Notes: generated from the sequence alone by a model not told the origin. Positions 46,378 through 55,902 are shown, numbered from the stretch's first letter. The stretch is DNA of 64,000 bases from Pseudovibrio denitrificans JCM 12308 (GCF_001310815.1 NZ_BAZK01000023.1:22724-86723), one strand, 5' to 3'. Made by a program: numbers and translations.

Positions 46378-47373
46378 TTAGTTGCCCTGCTTTGCCTTAC
46401 GGGCGGCCTTCAGCTCGGCGAAGTCTTCGCCGGCGTGGTGGGAAGAGCGGGTCAGAGGGTTTGCGGAAACCTTCAGGAAGCCTTTCGCGTACGCGATCTT
46501 TTCGTAGGCCTTGAAGTCTTCCGGTGTTGGGAAGTTCATCACTGGATGGTGCTTCTTGGTTGGCTGCAGGTACTGACCAACGGTCAGGAAGTCCACATCA
46601 GCAACACGCAGGTCATCCATCAGCTGGAGCACTTCGTTGCGCTCCTCACCCAGACCAACCATGATGCCGGACTTGGTGAACATCTCAGGATCAATCTCCT
46701 TCACGCGCTGCAGCAGGCGGATGGAGTGGAAGTAACGGGCACCCGGACGAACCTTCAGGTAGTTGGAAGGCACAGTTTCAAGGTTGTGGTTGAACACGTC
46801 AGGCTTGGCTGCAACAACAATCTCAAGCGCACCATCCTTACGCAGGAAGTCAGGTGTCAGCACTTCAATGGTTGTTTTCGGGGAAGCCTTGCGGATCGCC
46901 GCAATCACGTTGGCAAAGTGGGTTGCACCACCATCATCCAGATCATCACGGTCCACAGAGGTGATCACCACGTGCTCAAGGCCCATGGAGGACACAGCCT
47001 TACCGATGCTTTCCGGCTCGCTCTGGTCAACAGCGCCTGGCATACCGGTCCGCACGTTACAGAACGCACAGGCACGGGTACAGGTGTCGCCCAGGATCAT
47101 GAAGCTTGCATGCTTCTTAGACCAGCACTCACCGATGTTCGGGCAGCCAGCTTCCTCACAAACCGTCACAAGGTTGTTCTTGCGAACCAGTTCGTGGGTT
47201 TCTTTGTAGACAGGAGAAGTCGGAGCCTTAACACGGATCCATTTTGGCTTGCGCTGTACAGGATTGTCCGGGCGATGCGCTTTTTCCGGATGGCGCGGAC
47301 GCTCTTTTTCCTGCACTGCAGACGCCGTTTGGCTTTTATGATTAGGATCGAGTGTATTTACCAGTGTAACCAT
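46378..47373 (-). CDS. lipA: Lipoyl synthase
   Basis: A radical SAM enzyme that inserts two sulfurs into protein-bound octanoate; 331 residues. The auxiliary cluster motif is CEEAGCPNIGEC and the radical SAM CxxxCxxC is in CTRACAFC. The C-terminal Arg-Ser-Ser-Tyr-type motif appears as PLTRSSHHAGE. I start at 47373 (MVTLVNTLD), matching rhizobial LipA; an in-frame GTG at 47406 adds 11 residues. It serves the lipoyl domains of PdhB and PdhC just upstream. Confidence 0.95.
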   Translation of the reverse strand: MVTLVNTLDPNHKSQTASAVQEKERPRHPEKAHRPDNPVQRKPKWIRVKAPTSPVYKETHELVRKNNLVTVCEEAGCPNIGECWSKKHASFMILGDTCTRACAFCNVRTGMPGAVDQSEPESIGKAVSSMGLEHVVITSVDRDDLDDGGATHFANVIAAIRKASPKTTIEVLTPDFLRKDGALEIVVAAKPDVFNHNLETVPSNYLKVRPGARYFHSIRLLQRVKEIDPEMFTKSGIMVGLGEERNEVLQLMDDLRVADVDFLTVGQYLQPTKKHHPVMNFPTPEDFKAYEKIAYAKGFLKVSANPLTRSSHHAGEDFAELKAARKAKQGN

Positions 47374-47525
47374 ATCAGTTCCGTCAGGTCCGAGACTTTG
47401 CTGCACACTTGCCTTAAGGGTCAGTGTCCCTGTCTCTTATAAATTTAGTGGTCCATAACAGGAAATGAAGCATCTCTCAATGCTACACACTGGTATTCAG
47501 TCAGTTCTGCGCCTCAGGACCACGC

Positions 47526-47804
47526 CTATTCAAAGCCAATAGCATCCCCGCCAATCAGTGCTGCAATGAAGGCAAACGCGATTGCGCCAACCAGTGCAAC
47601 AACGGCTTGATCGAGATACTCATTCCCCAGGGAAACTTCCACGTCCGCAAACTCGAACAGGTAAACCCCTGAAATACCACCGAGAAATCCGGCAATAATG
47701 ATAATGGCGAATTCACCGCCAACAGTGAACATCACCAGCAAGGTCGCAATCACGGCACAAACTGCTGACGTTACCAGCCAGATGATAGAGTTCATAAAGT
47801 CCAC
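47526..47804 (-). CDS. Small three-helix membrane protein
   Basis: A 92-residue hydrophobic protein with helices at about 5-25, 30-50 and 66-88 (for example AIIIIAGFLGGISGVYLFEF). The start is GTG at 47804, with GGAG 8 nt upstream. I do not recognise the family. It sits between lpdA and lipA behind a strong hairpin. Confidence 0.7.
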   Translation of the reverse strand: MDFMNSIIWLVTSAVCAVIATLLVMFTVGGEFAIIIIAGFLGGISGVYLFEFADVEVSLGNEYLDQAVVALVGAIAFAFIAALIGGDAIGFE

Positions 47805-47850
47805 GGGTCTTCTCCTTTTTTAAAAAGAAGAGTACCCGCGAAAAATTAAG

Positions 47851-47883
47851 TCCCTCTCACTGGTAAAATTCCAGTGAGAGGGA
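47851..47883 (-). terminator. Strong terminator at the end of the pdh/lpdA transcript
   Basis: TCCCTCTCACTGG (47851-47863) and CCAGTGAGAGGGA (47871-47883) are a perfect 13-bp stem with a 7-nt loop, just past the lpdA stop. On the minus strand cttaattttt follows. Confidence 0.85.
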
Positions 47884-47889
47884 TTTGAT

Positions 47890-49331
47890 TTACATATTCA
47901 GAGCGCGGCCGTAGGCGTCCAGAACACTTTCCTTCATCATTTCGGAAAGGGTTGGATGCGGGAAGCAGGTGTGCATCAGCTCTTCTTCGGTGGTCTCAAG
48001 ACCCATCGCAACAACGAAGCCCTGAATGAGCTCGGTCACTTCAGCGCCAACCATGTGCGCACCCAGCAGCTGACCAGTCTTGTTGTCGAACACAGTCTTC
48101 ACAAGACCTTCCGGCTCACCAAGAGCAATCGCCTTACCGTTGCCCATGAATGGGAAGCGGCCAACGCGAACCTCGTAACCAGCATCCTTGGCTTTCTGCT
48201 CGGTCAGACCAACTGAAGCAACCTGCGGGTTACAGTAGGTACAACCCGGGATCTGGTCACGCTTCATTGGGTGAGCGTCAAGGCCGGAGATCTTCTCGAT
48301 GCAGATCACACCTTCATGCTCAGCCTTGTGCGCCAGCATTGGGGGACCAGCAACGTCACCGATAGCATAGATGCCAGGAACATTGGTGCGGCTGAACTCG
48401 TCAGTCACGATGCAACCACGGTCAGTCTTGATGCCAAGAGCTTCAAGGCCGAGGTTCTCAATGTTACCAACAACACCAACAGCAGAAATCAGCTTCTCAG
48501 CGGTGATTTCCTGTGCCTTGCCGTCTTTGGTCTCAATGGTAGCAGTCACCTGCCCCTTGCCTTTGACAACCTTGGAAACCTTCGCTTCCATGACGAACTT
48601 GATGCCCTGCTTCTCCATCTGCTTTTTCGCAATCGCAGAGATTTCAGGATCTTCAACTGGCATGATGGTTGGCATCATCTCAACAACGGTCACATCAGCG
48701 CCCATTGTTTTGTAGAAGGATGCAAACTCGATACCGATCGCGCCGGAACCCATAACGATGAGGACTTCGGCATCTTTTCAGGAACCATCGCCTCAAAGTA
48801 GGTCCAGATGTTTTCCTTGTCAGGCTCAAGACCTGGGATCACACGTGGCTTCGCACCAGTTGCAACAATGATGTGCTTGGCGGAGTAAGAACCGTGACCT
48901 TTCACACCCTTTGGAGTTGGGTGCTGAGGCTGCATAGCGTCTTTGGAAGAAGGACCAACAGCGATCTCACCCGGCTTGGTGAGTTTCGCTTCACCCCAGA
49001 TGATGTCCACTTTGTTCTTCTTCATCAGGAAGCCGATACCGCCATTGAGCTGACCGGAAACACCACGGGAGCGCTTCACAACAGCAGCAGCATCAAAGCT
49101 CACGCCTTCAGCGGAAAGACCGTAGTCTTTGCCGTGCTGCATGTAGTGGTAGATCTCAGCAGAACGCAGCAGCGCTTTGGTTGGGATACAGCCCCAGTTC
49201 AGGCAGATACCGCCCATATGTTCACGCTCAACAATCGCAGTCTTGAAACCAAGCTGCGCGGAGCGGATTGCGGTTACATAGCCACCAGGACCAGAACCAA
49301 TGATAATCACGTCGTAGGCGTTGCCACTCAT
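47890..49331 (-). pseudogene. lpdA: Dihydrolipoyl dehydrogenase, E3 (frameshifted)
   Basis: The FAD/NAD disulfide reductase that reoxidises dihydrolipoyl groups in the pyruvate and 2-oxoglutarate dehydrogenase complexes. FAD binding is at DVIIIGSGPGGYVTA, the redox pair is in GGICLNWGCIPTKALL, the NAD site is VMGSGAIGIEFASFYK, and the catalytic His-Glu pair lies in HTCFPHPTLSE. The frame breaks near 48767 (MPKSSSLW instead of MPKVLIVMGSG); one added base gives a normal 480-residue enzyme. Loss of E3 would disable PDH, so I take this as a sequence error. GAGG lies 8 nt upstream of the ATG. Confidence 0.94.
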
Positions 49332-49355
49332 CTATTTAACCTCGCCAAATCGGCC

Positions 49356-50218
49356 TCAAGGAGCTTGAGGCTCCACATAAAGGTGGGAGAACTTCGCAAA
49401 ATTCTCCAAAACGTAGTCGGGCAGTTCTCCGCTGTCCTTGGTGACCAGCTTTCCTCTGCCATCGCCCGCATCCAGACGGTCCAGCGTTCGTTGCGCACGG
49501 CCCAGATAGGCATCATTCATGTGTTCGGTGTGCGAGTAAGCCTCGAGTTTTGTAACCACCTTCTCCATGTCCCCCAGAAAGCTGAAGTGCCAGCTGGAAG
49601 AACGAAGCAGTTGACGTCGCATAAGTCGCTGTGCCGTGTGAGAGCTTTCCAGTGCCACAAAGCAGTCTCGAGAACAGGATGGAGACTTTTGCTTTGATAA
49701 GCCCGCTCACGCCGCAAAGCCTGAGCTCCCTTGAAAAACATCGCACCGATCATTCTTGGGCAGGAGGTAAAATCCGAGACATGATCTTTAAAGTTCAGTC
49801 TGTAGCGGAAAATATCAGCGCCAAAGAATGTCAGGCTCTTCGAACTCTTGGGGTCATTTTTAACTCTGAGCAAAACATCCGGCTTTGGAATTTCATCCAC
49901 GTCGGACACAAGGATCAGATCATTGACCGCAAGGTCTTTAAGGCCGCGCTCTATGCCGTCGCGTTGGTGGTACTCCCTCGACCAGGCGCTCTGCGGGTTC
50001 TGCGGCATATCCTCCACAATCACGTGTCGGATCTTGCTTAAGAACGGTGCAAACCGCGACTTGTTATCAGCAAAGTAGAGAGGTTTTTCGGCTCCCGTAA
50101 AGGTCTTGGTTGCCTCTACAAGAATGAACTCATCCACCACATCAAACAGTTCGCCAAGGCGAATTTCAAGGGTATCGAGTTCGTTGAAAAACGTGAAGCC
50201 ATCGACAACTTTGACCAT
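49356..50218 (-). pseudogene. Glycosyltransferase family 17 protein in the pdh operon (frameshifted)
   Basis: Resembles GT17 beta-1,4-N-acetylglucosaminyltransferase-like proteins. The N-terminal part has DGFTFFNELDTLEIRLGEL and the acidic motif VSDVDEIPKPDVL. The C-terminal part has the family block SSWHFSFLGDMEKVVTKLEA. The two lie in different frames and one base is missing somewhere in about 49560-49700; the repaired protein is near 287 residues. AAGGAGA lies 9 nt before the ATG. Its target sugar or acceptor is unknown. It sits between pdhC and lpdA, an odd place for a transferase. Confidence 0.78.
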
Positions 50219-50290
50219 TGATCAGGTCTCCTTGCTCAAACAGTCTTCAGCTTACTCCACTCTATTTGCTCACACCTACCACTTGGATTT

Positions 50291-50329
50291 ACCGGCGAAA
50301 AAAGCAGGGGTTTCCTGCTTTCCGCCGGT
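50291..50329 (-). other. Two-tier hairpin after pdhC
   Basis: Outer stem ACCGGC (50291-50296)/GCCGGT (50324-50329) and inner stem AAAGCAGG (50301-50308)/CCTGCTTT (50314-50321). It lies 10 nt past the pdhC stop and probably attenuates read-through into the glycosyltransferase and lpdA, or protects the pdhABC message. Confidence 0.65.
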
Positions 50330-50338
50330 ACATCCTGA

Positions 50339-51676
50339 TTAAACCAGCATGGACATCGGGTTTTCGATGTAGCCTTTGAAGGCCTGCAGAAGTTCTGCAC
50401 CCAGCGCACCGTCCACCGCGCGGTGGTCAGTGGAAAGGGTCACAGACATCACAGTTGCAGGAACGATTTCATCGCCCTTCACAACCGGACGCTTCTGACC
50501 AGCGCCAACAGCAAGGATGGTTGCGTGTGGTGGGTTGATCACCGCCGCAAATTCCTTCACGCCGAACATGCCAAGGTTGGAAACGGAAGTCGTACCGCCC
50601 TGGAATTCGGTTGGAGCCAGCTTGCGCTCACGAGCACGCTTCGCCAGATCTTTCATCTCGATGGAGATGGTGGAGAGCGTTTTCTCTTCAGCGCGGCGGA
50701 TGATCGGAGTGATCAGACCACCATCGATGGAAACAGCAACACCAACGTCAGCATGCTTATGCATAACCATGCCGCTCTCAAGGTAAGATGCGTTTGCAGC
50801 TGGAATTGCTTTCAGTGCCAGCGCATGCGCCTTGATGATCATGTCGTTGACGGAAAGCTTGTAAGCAGGCTTGCCATCAGCGTCAGTTGGAGCGGAAGAG
50901 TTCAGCTGAGCACGCAGAGCCAGCAGAGCATCCAGCTCACACTCTACAGTCAGGTAGAAGTGTGGAACGGTCTGCTTGGATTCTGTCAGACGCTTCGCAA
51001 TAACCTTGCGCATGCCATCGTGAGGAACCAGATCGTAAGAGCCTTCCTCAAACAGCTTGAGGGTCTGCTCATCAGATGCACCAGCAGGTGCAGCCTTTGG
51101 AGCCTCAGCCGCTTTTGGAGCTTCAGCAGCCTTAGGAGCAGCATCCGCTTTACCGGTGCCAGCAGCAATCGCAGCTTCAACGTCACGCTTCACAACGCGC
51201 CCCTTAGGGCCACTGCCAGCGATCAGAGCGATGTCCAGACCATTCTGTTTCGCCAGACGGCGCGCCAGAGGAGAAGAGAACACACGCTCACCAGAAGCAG
51301 CAACCGGAGCCGCTGGAGCTGGTGCAGGAGCCGCCGCAGCCGCAGGCGCAGCTGGCGCTGCAGGAGCCTGAGGTGCAGCCGCCGCAGGCGCAGGAGCCGC
51401 AGCTGGTGCTGCATCCATTGCAGAAGCGTCTTCGCCCTCTTCCAGAAGGATCGCGATCGGCGCATTCACCTTCACGCCTTCGGTTCCTTCAGCAACCATG
51501 ATCTTACCGATGGTGCCTTCATCGACAGCTTCCACTTCCATGGTCGCTTTGTCGGTTTCAATTTCTGCAATCACGTCGCCTGCAGAAATCGCGTCACCTT
51601 CTTTAACCAGCCACTTGGCCAGATTGCCTTCTTCCATGGTTGGAGAAAGCGCAGGCATCAAAATGTTGATTGGCAT
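50339..51676 (-). CDS. pdhC: Pyruvate dehydrogenase E2, dihydrolipoamide acetyltransferase
   Basis: The core of the PDH complex, transferring the acetyl group to CoA; 445 residues. Domains in order: lipoyl domain 1-78 with the lipoylated Lys43 in ETDKATMEV; an Ala/Pro linker; the E3/E1-binding domain (SPLARRLAKQNGLDI to GRVVKRDVE); a second Ala-rich linker; and the catalytic domain with DHRAVDG near the end. I start at 51676, with GGAG 10 nt upstream. It follows the pdhB stop after 15 nt. Confidence 0.95.
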   Translation of the reverse strand: MPINILMPALSPTMEEGNLAKWLVKEGDAISAGDVIAEIETDKATMEVEAVDEGTIGKIMVAEGTEGVKVNAPIAILLEEGEDASAMDAAPAAAPAPAAAAPQAPAAPAAPAAAAAPAPAPAAPVAASGERVFSSPLARRLAKQNGLDIALIAGSGPKGRVVKRDVEAAIAAGTGKADAAPKAAEAPKAAEAPKAAPAGASDEQTLKLFEEGSYDLVPHDGMRKVIAKRLTESKQTVPHFYLTVECELDALLALRAQLNSSAPTDADGKPAYKLSVNDMIIKAHALALKAIPAANASYLESGMVMHKHADVGVAVSIDGGLITPIIRRAEEKTLSTISIEMKDLAKRARERKLAPTEFQGGTTSVSNLGMFGVKEFAAVINPPHATILAVGAGQKRPVVKGDEIVPATVMSVTLSTDHRAVDGALGAELLQAFKGYIENPMSMLV

Positions 51677-51691
51677 ACCACTTGTCTCCAA

Positions 51692-53077
51692 TTAAGCGGT
51701 GTAGGTCACAGCCTTAACAGCGTCGATAACTTCCTTGGCGTTTGGCAGAGCCAGCTTCTCAAGGTTTGCTGCGTAAGGCATTGGAACGTCTTTACCGGTT
51801 ACGCGCAGAACTGGCGCATCCAGCCAATCGAAGGCTTCGCTCTGAACCTGATAAGCAATTTCAGAGGAAACGGAACAGATTGGGAAGGCTTCTTCCACGG
51901 TCACCAGACGGCCAGTCTTACGAACAGAAGCCAGAACAGTGTCCATATCCAGCGGACGAATGGTGCGCAGGTCGATCAGCTCAACGGAAACGCCCTGTTT
52001 CGCCAGCTCATCAACAGCCTGCAGTGCGTAGGTCATGCCAATGCCCCAGGAAACCATGGTCGCATCAGTACCTTCGCGAACAATCTTCGCTTTACCGATT
52101 GGCAGAACCAGATCTTCAACATCCGGCACATCAAAGTGCTGACCGTAAAGGATTTCGTTTTCAAGGAACACAACCGGGTTAGGATCGCGGATAGCAGCTT
52201 TCAGAAGGCCCTTCGCATCAGCTGCGGAGTAAGGCTGAACAACCTTGAGGCCCGGAATGGAAGCGTACCATGCTGCGTAATCCTGAGAGTGCTGAGCTGC
52301 AACGCGCGCTGCTGCGCCGTTTGCACCACGGAACACCATAGGAGCACCCATCTGACCACCAGACATGTAAAGCGTCTTGGCAGCAGAGTTGATGATGTGG
52401 TCAATCGCCTGCATTGCGAAGTTGAAGGTCATGAACTCAACGATTGGGTTCAGGCCAGCCATCGCAGCACCAACAGCAAGACCGGTAAAGCCATGCTCGG
52501 TGATTGGAGTGTCGATCACGCGCTTTTCGCCGAACTCATCAAGGAGACCCTGAGAGATCTTGTAGGCGCCCTGATACTGAGCAACTTCTTCGCCCATCAG
52601 GAACACGTTCTCGTTGCGGCGCATTTCTTCCGCCATCGCGTCGCGCAGAGCTTCACGAACGGTCATGCTCACCATTTTGGTGCCCGCAGGAATTTCTGGG
52701 TCAGCAGGTGCAACGCTGGCAACTGGAGCTGCAGGAGCCGCTGGCGCAGCCGGAGCTTCAGGAGTTGCCGGTGCAGCTGGCGCTTCAGCAGCAGCTGGTG
52801 CAGAACCAACCTTGTCAGCAGCAGAAGCGTCTTCGCCTTCTTCCAGCAGAACTGCGATAGGAGCGTTGACCTTAACTTCTTCAGTGCCTTCAGCAACGAG
52901 GATCTTGCCGATCACGCCCTCGTCCACGGCTTCCACTTCCATGGTTGCTTTATCGGTTTCGATTTCAGCAATCACGTCACCAGCAGAAACGGTGTCGCCT
53001 TCTTTTTTAAGCCACTTGGCCAGCTTGCCTTCTTCCATGGTCGGAGAAAGCGCAGGCATCAAAATTTCAATAGCCAT
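51692..53077 (-). CDS. pdhB: Pyruvate dehydrogenase E1 beta with N-terminal lipoyl domain
   Basis: The E1 beta subunit, 461 residues. Unlike most bacterial E1 beta it starts with a lipoyl domain (about 1-78, Lys43 in ETDKATMEV) and an Ala/Pro linker to about 135, an alphaproteobacterial trait. The transketolase-like part begins TVREALRDAMAEEMRRNENV and includes GEEVAQYQGAYKISQGL and the EHGFTGLAVGAAMAG block, with the C-terminal domain from RLVTVEEAFP. It lies 17 nt after pdhA. Confidence 0.96.
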   Translation of the reverse strand: MAIEILMPALSPTMEEGKLAKWLKKEGDTVSAGDVIAEIETDKATMEVEAVDEGVIGKILVAEGTEEVKVNAPIAVLLEEGEDASAADKVGSAPAAAEAPAAPATPEAPAAPAAPAAPVASVAPADPEIPAGTKMVSMTVREALRDAMAEEMRRNENVFLMGEEVAQYQGAYKISQGLLDEFGEKRVIDTPITEHGFTGLAVGAAMAGLNPIVEFMTFNFAMQAIDHIINSAAKTLYMSGGQMGAPMVFRGANGAAARVAAQHSQDYAAWYASIPGLKVVQPYSAADAKGLLKAAIRDPNPVVFLENEILYGQHFDVPDVEDLVLPIGKAKIVREGTDATMVSWGIGMTYALQAVDELAKQGVSVELIDLRTIRPLDMDTVLASVRKTGRLVTVEEAFPICSVSSEIAYQVQSEAFDWLDAPVLRVTGKDVPMPYAANLEKLALPNAKEVIDAVKAVTYTA

Positions 53078-53094
53078 AATTAATTATCCCGACC

Positions 53095-54144
53095 TTAGAG
53101 AACGATGTCCGTGTACAGCTCAGATGGATCCGGCTCAGGATCGTTCTGTGCAAACTCAGCAGAAGCAGCAACAACGCCGCGCACTTCTTTATCGATCGCT
53201 TTCAGTTCGTCTTCGGTAGCCCATTCTTTTTCAAGAAGGCGAGCGCGAACCTGTTCAATCGGGTCATGCTCAGAGCGCATCTTCTGGACTTCGTCTTTAC
53301 TGCGGTATTTTGCAGGGTCAGACATGGAGTGACCGCGGTAACGGTAGGTGATCATCTCAAGGATGTAAGGACCGTTGCCTTCACGGCACCATTCCATCGC
53401 ATAGTCGGTCGCAGCTTTCACCGCGCGCACGTCCATGCCGTCAACCTGAACACCCGGAATGCCGAAGGAAGCACCGCGCTGAGACAGGTCTGTTGTGGAA
53501 GATGCACGTTCAATGGAGGTACCCATGCCGTACTTGTTGTTTTCGATCACGTAGATCACAGGCAGGTTCCACAGCTTCGCCATGTTGAAGCTCTCATAAA
53601 CCTGACCCTGGTTGGCAGCACCATCGCCGAAGAACGCCATGGAAACTTTGCCGTTCTCTTTATAGCGGTTAGCAAACGCCAGACCGGTACCAAGAGCAAC
53701 CTGCGCACCAACGATGCCGTGTCCGCCATAGAACTCCTGTTCTTTGGAGAACATGTGCATGGAACCGCCCTTACCTTTAGACAGACCACCGCGGCGACCA
53801 GTCAGTTCGGCCATCACGCCGTTCGGGTCCATGCCACAAGCGAGCATGTGAGCGTGGTCACGGTAAGAAGTGATCATCTGATCACCTTTTTCCTTGGCCA
53901 TCTCCATTCCAACAACAACAGCTTCCTGGCCGATGTAAAGGTGACAGAAGCCACCGATCAGACCCATACCGTAAAGCTGACCCGCCTTTTCTTCAAAGCG
54001 ACGGATAAAAAGCATTTCGCGGTAAGCGTTTAGCTCTTCTTCTTTGGAAAATTCTACAAGGGCGGGCACGTTTTTCATCGCACCGCGGGCTTTGGTAGCG
54101 CCTTTAGCGCGACCGCCTGAAGACTTGGATTGAGTTCCAGCCAT
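53095..54144 (-). CDS. pdhA: Pyruvate dehydrogenase E1 alpha
   Basis: The thiamine-diphosphate-dependent decarboxylase subunit; 349 residues. The ThDP motif is GDGAANQGQVYESFNMA through NNKYGMGTS. RYRGHSMSDPAKYRS is the phosphorylation-loop region conserved in E1 alpha. I start at 54144 (MAGTQSKSSGG), with GACGAGG just upstream; an earlier in-frame codon adds 13 unlikely residues. First gene of pdhABC. A 17-bp inverted repeat lies 123 nt upstream. Confidence 0.95.
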   Translation of the reverse strand: MAGTQSKSSGGRAKGATKARGAMKNVPALVEFSKEEELNAYREMLFIRRFEEKAGQLYGMGLIGGFCHLYIGQEAVVVGMEMAKEKGDQMITSYRDHAHMLACGMDPNGVMAELTGRRGGLSKGKGGSMHMFSKEQEFYGGHGIVGAQVALGTGLAFANRYKENGKVSMAFFGDGAANQGQVYESFNMAKLWNLPVIYVIENNKYGMGTSIERASSTTDLSQRGASFGIPGVQVDGMDVRAVKAATDYAMEWCREGNGPYILEMITYRYRGHSMSDPAKYRSKDEVQKMRSEHDPIEQVRARLLEKEWATEDELKAIDKEVRGVVAASAEFAQNDPEPDPSELYTDIVL

Positions 54145-54266
54145 GAGCCTCGTCTCTTTTGACGTGAATTGGTGAAAGCACACTAGCCCCCGCAGCGCTG
54201 AATGCCAATATGAGCAAAAACACTTGGGGATTTATGTAAGGCGTTGATTTTATTGAAATATTCAAG

Positions 54267-54314
54267 TTAACTCAAATTAGGTTAATTCATGCAAATCAAC
54301 CTAATTTGAGTTAA
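54267..54314. repeat. Perfect 17-bp inverted repeat between divIC and pdhA
   Basis: TTAACTCAAATTAGGTT (54267-54283) and AACCTAATTTGAGTTAA (54298-54314) match perfectly around a 14-nt loop. It lies 14 nt past the divIC stop and 123 nt before the pdhA start. No proper T-run follows, so it may be an operator or leader structure of pdhABC as well as, or instead of, a terminator. Confidence 0.6.
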
Positions 54315-54328
54315 TGCACGCTGATGTT

Positions 54329-54646
54329 TCAGTTACGCATGATCGCAACTTCATTCACGTGCGCCAGATTCAGGGAAGCACGAGCCCGCTCATCCACCAT
54401 ATCTGGATCAAGGCTCTCCGGGTCAAGCAGCATGACACGGCGTTGTAATTGCAGGCGTTCTGCCCGCAATTCTTCAAGCTCAACTTCCAGAGCAAGGATC
54501 TCATGCTCGATCTGTGGTCGGCCCACAAGACCCAGCTTACCGTTGAGCGCATGAAATGCAAAGTAGCAAAGCGCACCAATGGCAATTCCCGGCACCAGGA
54601 GATTCTTTAGATAGGAGTGTTTTCGCTGACGTGTGGTAGCTAGCAC
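54329..54646 (-). CDS. Septum formation initiator FtsB/DivIC
   Basis: A bitopic division protein of 105 residues. One membrane helix (LLVPGIAIGALCYFAFHAL, about 16-34) is followed by a coiled coil (EILALEVELEELRAERLQLQ) and the FtsB-type end DPDMVDERARASLNLAHVNE. It bridges FtsQ and FtsL at the division site. In alphaproteobacteria it commonly lies between eno and pdhA; here eno is absent and a secreted-protein gene lies upstream. Confidence 0.9.
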   Translation of the reverse strand: MLATTRQRKHSYLKNLLVPGIAIGALCYFAFHALNGKLGLVGRPQIEHEILALEVELEELRAERLQLQRRVMLLDPESLDPDMVDERARASLNLAHVNEVAIMRN

Positions 54647-54884
54647 TGATTGACCTACTCATTACAAAAATGGTCACATGCCCGCACTATTTCACAACGC
54701 CCTTAACCAAGAGTTTCCGATAAAACTGAAAGTTGGCCATATCTGTTATTTTTTGGAAATTTAATCAATCGCGCCCTGCAAGGACGTTACGATAATGAGT
54801 AGTCCGAATGGCACGCTATTGAAGCTCTATTCCTTGAGAACCTGTGCATGCCTCCTAAACAATCTCTTTAATCGTTTGCAACTC

Positions 54885-55580
54885 CTATTGAGCACATCTC
54901 TTTTTGAGCACGAATATATCCTCAAACAACTCCCGAGAAACCGTCAAAGGAAAGAGGACAGCATATGTTGTGTCAAACAGTGGAGCACTGTATGTCGTGC
55001 GACCAGAGCAGCTGGATGTCAAAGACCTCGTTGACAGCTTTTTCTTATCAATAAACTCCACTGCGACTAGGCTTATTTCATCAATCGTTTGCTCATACAC
55101 AATCTCAGTCGGACCAACGTCCACTTTTCCCTCGCGAACTCGCTTTTCCTGCTTTTCTTTATATAGCCTACTCAGCTTTTGTCCCGCCTCCTTCGCGATC
55201 TTTGCTGAACTGGGATTTAGCCGGAATGATGCAAGCACTTTGTCTCTAACCTGACTAGCTTTGATAGACTCAATCTCTGCTAAGTTGATGACATAGTTCG
55301 TACCCAAGTTCTGTGCAGGGAGCTCACATAGACTACGATACTCATTATAAATTTTAAGAATGCATTGATCAGCTTCTAGAGAGAAGAATCTGTCCGATTT
55401 TGAGAAGTCGTCTTTGGCCTTTGCGTTAATTTTCTGAGTAAGCTTATCCTCACCTACCAAGCTGTCCTCGGCATACGCCTGCCCCGATGAGATCAGCAGG
55501 CCCATAAGCAAGAAGCTAGCAATTGACAGCCAAGACAATTCGATCGACTTCAGAGACAGAAAACTTGGCTTAACCGGCAT
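54885..55580 (-). CDS. Secreted protein of unknown function
   Basis: A 231-residue protein with a long N-region and signal peptide (core IASFLLMGLLISSGQ, cleavage after AYA near residue 37). The mature part is helical and charged, with cysteines in ADQCILKIYNEYRSLCEL and SSCSGRT. I do not recognise it. It is A+T-richer than divIC and mfd on each side and occupies the place where eno is usual, so it may be an insertion. Confidence 0.65.
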   Translation of the reverse strand: MPVKPSFLSLKSIELSWLSIASFLLMGLLISSGQAYAEDSLVGEDKLTQKINAKAKDDFSKSDRFFSLEADQCILKIYNEYRSLCELPAQNLGTNYVINLAEIESIKASQVRDKVLASFRLNPSSAKIAKEAGQKLSRLYKEKQEKRVREGKVDVGPTEIVYEQTIDEISLVAVEFIDKKKLSTRSLTSSCSGRTTYSAPLFDTTYAVLFPLTVSRELFEDIFVLKKRCAQ

Positions 55581-55902
55581 ACTAAATCCTTCTTACGCAT
55601 TTGCCGCCAAAGCCATCAGCAATGAACACGACAACATACTTTTGATATGCTGCGCACATACAATGAAAGTGTTCCGAATGCTATTCAGAGCAACGCAACA
55701 ACACAAATAATTGCCCCAAATCTGCAGCGCGTTCACTTTTCGTTCTCAAATATGTTCGATTTGCTGGAAACAGATAACAACTCCAGCTTCCCTAAACTAA
55801 AAAACGCAGAAATAACACAATCAACGCAAACGAACGCACATAGCAACGCAAAACTGGGATTTCACCGAAACCCCAGTCCATTTAAGCGCTCAAGACAGTG
55901 TT
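55581..55902. other. Intergenic region without a supported gene
   Basis: About 320 A+T-rich nt upstream of the secreted-protein gene. A 95-codon plus-strand open frame from 55647 has no ribosome site and runs into mfd antisense, so I do not call it. The mfd terminator lies at 55854-55876. Confidence 0.6.
55854..55876 (-). terminator. Terminator of mfd
   Basis: CTGGGATTTC (55854-55863) pairs with GAAACCCCAG (55867-55876) with one G-U pair. On the minus strand TTTTG follows. Confidence 0.7.

Noticed and set aside
48690..48790. Programmed frameshifting in lpdA, mfd or hflX
   Set aside because: No slippery heptamer with a downstream stem at the breaks, and the families do not use recoding.
50423..53083. 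886-codon open frame on the plus strand opposite pdhC and pdhB
   Set aside because: It is a shadow of strong codon bias in the real genes. Its translation is Arg/Ser/Cys-rich with no domains and no ribosome site.
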